Shown here in pieces: positions 39,415-41,513 of a stretch of 41,513 nucleotides of DNA; position 1 is the stretch's first letter, and every line of letters begins with the position of its first letter. The translations under genes were made by a program, and so were the position numbers. The notes under the pieces were generated by a model that did not search any database, was not told the origin of the DNA, and was given only the letters and a program-made list of their open reading frames with translations. This stretch comes from Pseudomonas sp. (GTDB lineage: Bacteria > Pseudomonadota > Gammaproteobacteria > Pseudomonadales > Pseudomonadaceae): assembly GCF_026224925.1 (NCBI RefSeq), contig NZ_JAMFRV010000327.1:1-41513 (forward strand), written 5' to 3'.

Positions 39415-40278
39415 TTACTGGTCCGGCTTGCGCGTGGTAGTCAGCGGGTTGGTTGATTCCACTCGATAATGCTGCATCGCGGTTTTAAGCCCTACCTCCT
39501 GAATCCATTGTTTGAGTTCAAGCACGGGGGTGGAAAAGTGCAACAAGGTGTCCATTTCCGCAACGCTGGCACTGGCGGCGCGAAAACCCATGGCATCGGC
39601 GGCTTTATTGATCGACAACTTTTTGATCCGCAACACTTCCGGAGCGATCATTGCGATCCTTTCGGCCAAGTCTTCAACGACTGCAATTAATTCATCGGCC
39701 GCCACGCAATGGTTAGCCCAACCCCATTCCACTGCGGTGGGCCCATTAATGCTATTGCCCGGAACAAAGGCGAACTCCTTGGCGCGCTTTGGCCCCACCA
39801 ACGGCACCCAAAGCGGCGCGATATAACCACCCCCGATGGGCACCGTTGGCTCGCTGATACGCACATTGTCCGCAACGATGGTGATATCCGCGTAAACACA
39901 CATCTGCGTCGCGCCTGCGGCACAGTAGCCGTGCACTGCAGCGATGATTGGCTTGGGGTGGTCCCAAATCGCCAGAAAGCGGTTCAGGTTTCGCTGCAAG
40001 CGTTCTCTGTCACTGACCGCATCTTTTGCGCTGGTCAGCTTGCCGACTTGATCAAGATCGAACCCGGCGGAGAACCCACGGCCTTCTCCACGAATGGCGA
40101 TTACTGGTCCACCAGCGGTCTCAAGAAAGCGCAGAGCGTCAGAAAACTCATCAAGCAACTCATTGGATAATGCGTTAGCCTTTTCCGGACGATTGAGAAT
40201 CAACCAGGTCAACGCACCCTTCTGTTCCAAGCGAATAGTTGTGTAAGCGGGGAACGTTACTTGGGTCGACTCAGTCAT
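39415..40278 (-). CDS. Enoyl-CoA hydratase/isomerase (crotonase) family protein
   Basis: LILNRPEKANALSNELLDEFSDALRFLE; GRGFSAGFDLDQ; AAVHGYCAAGATQMCVYADITIVADNVRISEPTVPIGGG. Confidence 0.93.
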   Translation of the reverse strand: MTESTQVTFPAYTTIRLEQKGALTWLILNRPEKANALSNELLDEFSDALRFLETAGGPVIAIRGEGRGFSAGFDLDQVGKLTSAKDAVSDRERLQRNLNRFLAIWDHPKPIIAAVHGYCAAGATQMCVYADITIVADNVRISEPTVPIGGGYIAPLWVPLVGPKRAKEFAFVPGNSINGPTAVEWGWANHCVAADELIAVVEDLAERIAMIAPEVLRIKKLSINKAADAMGFRAASASVAEMDTLLHFSTPVLELKQWIQEVGLKTAMQHYRVESTNPLTTTRKPDQ

Positions 40279-40312
40279 TTTGCTACTCCATCCATATCGT
40301 TCAAAACCTGGG

Positions 40313-41062
40313 TCATTGAGCCAACATACCGGCGTCGACCAGGTATTCACTGCCCGTTATATAAGACGCCTCGTCTGAGGCAAGAAACAGCACCAGGTTG
40401 CTGACTTCTTCTGGCTTTGCAATGCGCCCCAACGGAATTTGCGCCAACGCATCGCCGCCCTGATCATCCGTGGCTTCAACCATCATCGGCGTTTGAATAA
40501 AGCCGGGGTGTACCGAGTTAACCCTTATGTTGCGCGGGCCATACTCGATTGCCGCCGCTTTGGTCATACCGCGGACCGCAAACTTACTGGCTACGTACGC
40601 CAGACTCGGAAAACCGTAGTTGGCGGCCATCCCGGCAATAGATGAGATGTTAACGATAGAGCCGATGCCCGCCTCCAACATCGACGGAATAACCGCCTGC
40701 ATGCCATAGAACACTGCGTGCTGATTAACTGCACAGACGCTGGCGTAATCTTCGGCGCTCAGTTCGACGGTCTGTGCAACAGGGCCAAGAACTCCGGCAT
40801 TGTTCACCAGAATAGTGATGGGACCAAAACGGGCCACGCCCTGGGCCACGACACACGCCCAGCTATGAACATTGGAAACATCCTGTTTAATGAACAGTGC
40901 GTTGTCAGCACCCAGTTCATTCATTAAGGCGACTCCGCGTTCTTCGTTAAGATCAGTGATGACGACTTTCGCACCTTCACGAACGAATCGTTGAGCGTGA
41001 GATGTCCCCATTCCACGCGCAGCACCCGTTATCAAAGCGACTTTATTGAGTAGCCTGCTCAT
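40313..41062 (-). CDS. SDR family oxidoreductase
   Basis: KVALITGAARGMGTSHAQRFVREGAKVVITD; ILVNNAGVLGP; NISSIAGMAANYGFPSLAYVASK; GSEYLVDAGMLAQ. Confidence 0.96.
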   Translation of the reverse strand: MSRLLNKVALITGAARGMGTSHAQRFVREGAKVVITDLNEERGVALMNELGADNALFIKQDVSNVHSWACVVAQGVARFGPITILVNNAGVLGPVAQTVELSAEDYASVCAVNQHAVFYGMQAVIPSMLEAGIGSIVNISSIAGMAANYGFPSLAYVASKFAVRGMTKAAAIEYGPRNIRVNSVHPGFIQTPMMVEATDDQGGDALAQIPLGRIAKPEEVSNLVLFLASDEASYITGSEYLVDAGMLAQ

Positions 41063-41119
41063 CGGACTTCCTTTTTATTGTGGTGATATTGATTCATCGC
41101 CCTGCACTGTCCAAACCCG

Positions 41120-41513
41120 TCAAGGGGCAAGAAAAGTGTCATAGGCATGTACCGTATCCATGTACTCGCGAATTCGTTTGATCTTGCCGTCGGAGAGTTC
41201 AATGGCCATGTGAAGTTGGTTTTTATAAATGCGACCATTGACTAACTCAGCATAACATTGCACTTCCACCGCGACCCGATCACTTTCGGCGATCATGCTG
41301 ATGGGGGTCACAGGCAGGGCACCTTGTTTATAAACGGCGGTAATACCGGACAGCAGCTCACACATTTGTCGACGATCGTAAGTACCCGACAGTCCTTCCA
41401 GACTGCCCGCGACCCACCAACTGAAATCCTCATGAAAAAAAGCAGAAATGGCCTCAAGGTTTCCACTGGAGAAGGCCTTCAGAAAATCACTCACCAGGTG
41501 TTTACTGCTTTCA
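41120..41513 (-). CDS. SnoaL-like / nuclear transport factor 2 family protein, probably 5'-truncated at the window edge
   Basis: FLKAFSSGNLEAISAFFHEDFSWWVAGSLEGLSGTYDRRQMCELLSGI; frame stays open upstream of the GTG at 41494 (ESSKHLVSDF). Confidence 0.82.
   Translation of the reverse strand, partial: ESSKHLVSDFLKAFSSGNLEAISAFFHEDFSWWVAGSLEGLSGTYDRRQMCELLSGITAVYKQGALPVTPISMIAESDRVAVEVQCYAELVNGRIYKNQLHMAIELSDGKIKRIREYMDTVHAYDTFLAP

Overview
The window looks like a Pseudomonas-type chromosome segment, judging by gene content, codon style and REP/REPIN hairpins. Left part (1-20.9 kb) is accessory metabolism: a 5'-truncated GMC oxidoreductase; a repeat-rich intergenic region; a NitT/TauT-type ABC importer (2185-4805); a sugar-acid-like locus (2-hydroxyacid dehydrogenase, two MFS transporters, RraA/HMG-aldolase-family protein, glucarate-dehydratase-family enolase, three LysR regulators); then msrA, a methyltransferase, katG, an MBL-fold hydrolase and two GNATs. 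Right part (about 21.0-41.5 kb) is a coherent catabolic island. It has two luciferase-like (LLM) flavin monooxygenases with a flavin reductase, an AMP-dependent acyl-CoA ligase, three crotonases, an SDR, two SnoaL-like proteins, an MMPL/YCF48/DUF1329/DUF1302 envelope module, a TetR regulator, and an apparent RibBA paralog in a gene set with an alpha/beta hydrolase and a ComB-like protein. The main observation is a palindrome TCAAC-N6-GTTGA, present as five perfect copies and two 9/10 copies by eye. It lies in the promoter regions of essentially all operons of the island, including ribBA, and suggests one regulon that couples FMN precursor supply to LLM-dependent degradation of an unknown hydrophobic substrate. 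Also noted: a collapsed 3-hydroxyacyl-CoA dehydrogenase remnant, a REPIN that encodes the C-terminus of the GMC oxidoreductase, and an LTTR-type box overlapping a LysR start codon. All family calls were made by eye from translated motifs; no database search was run.
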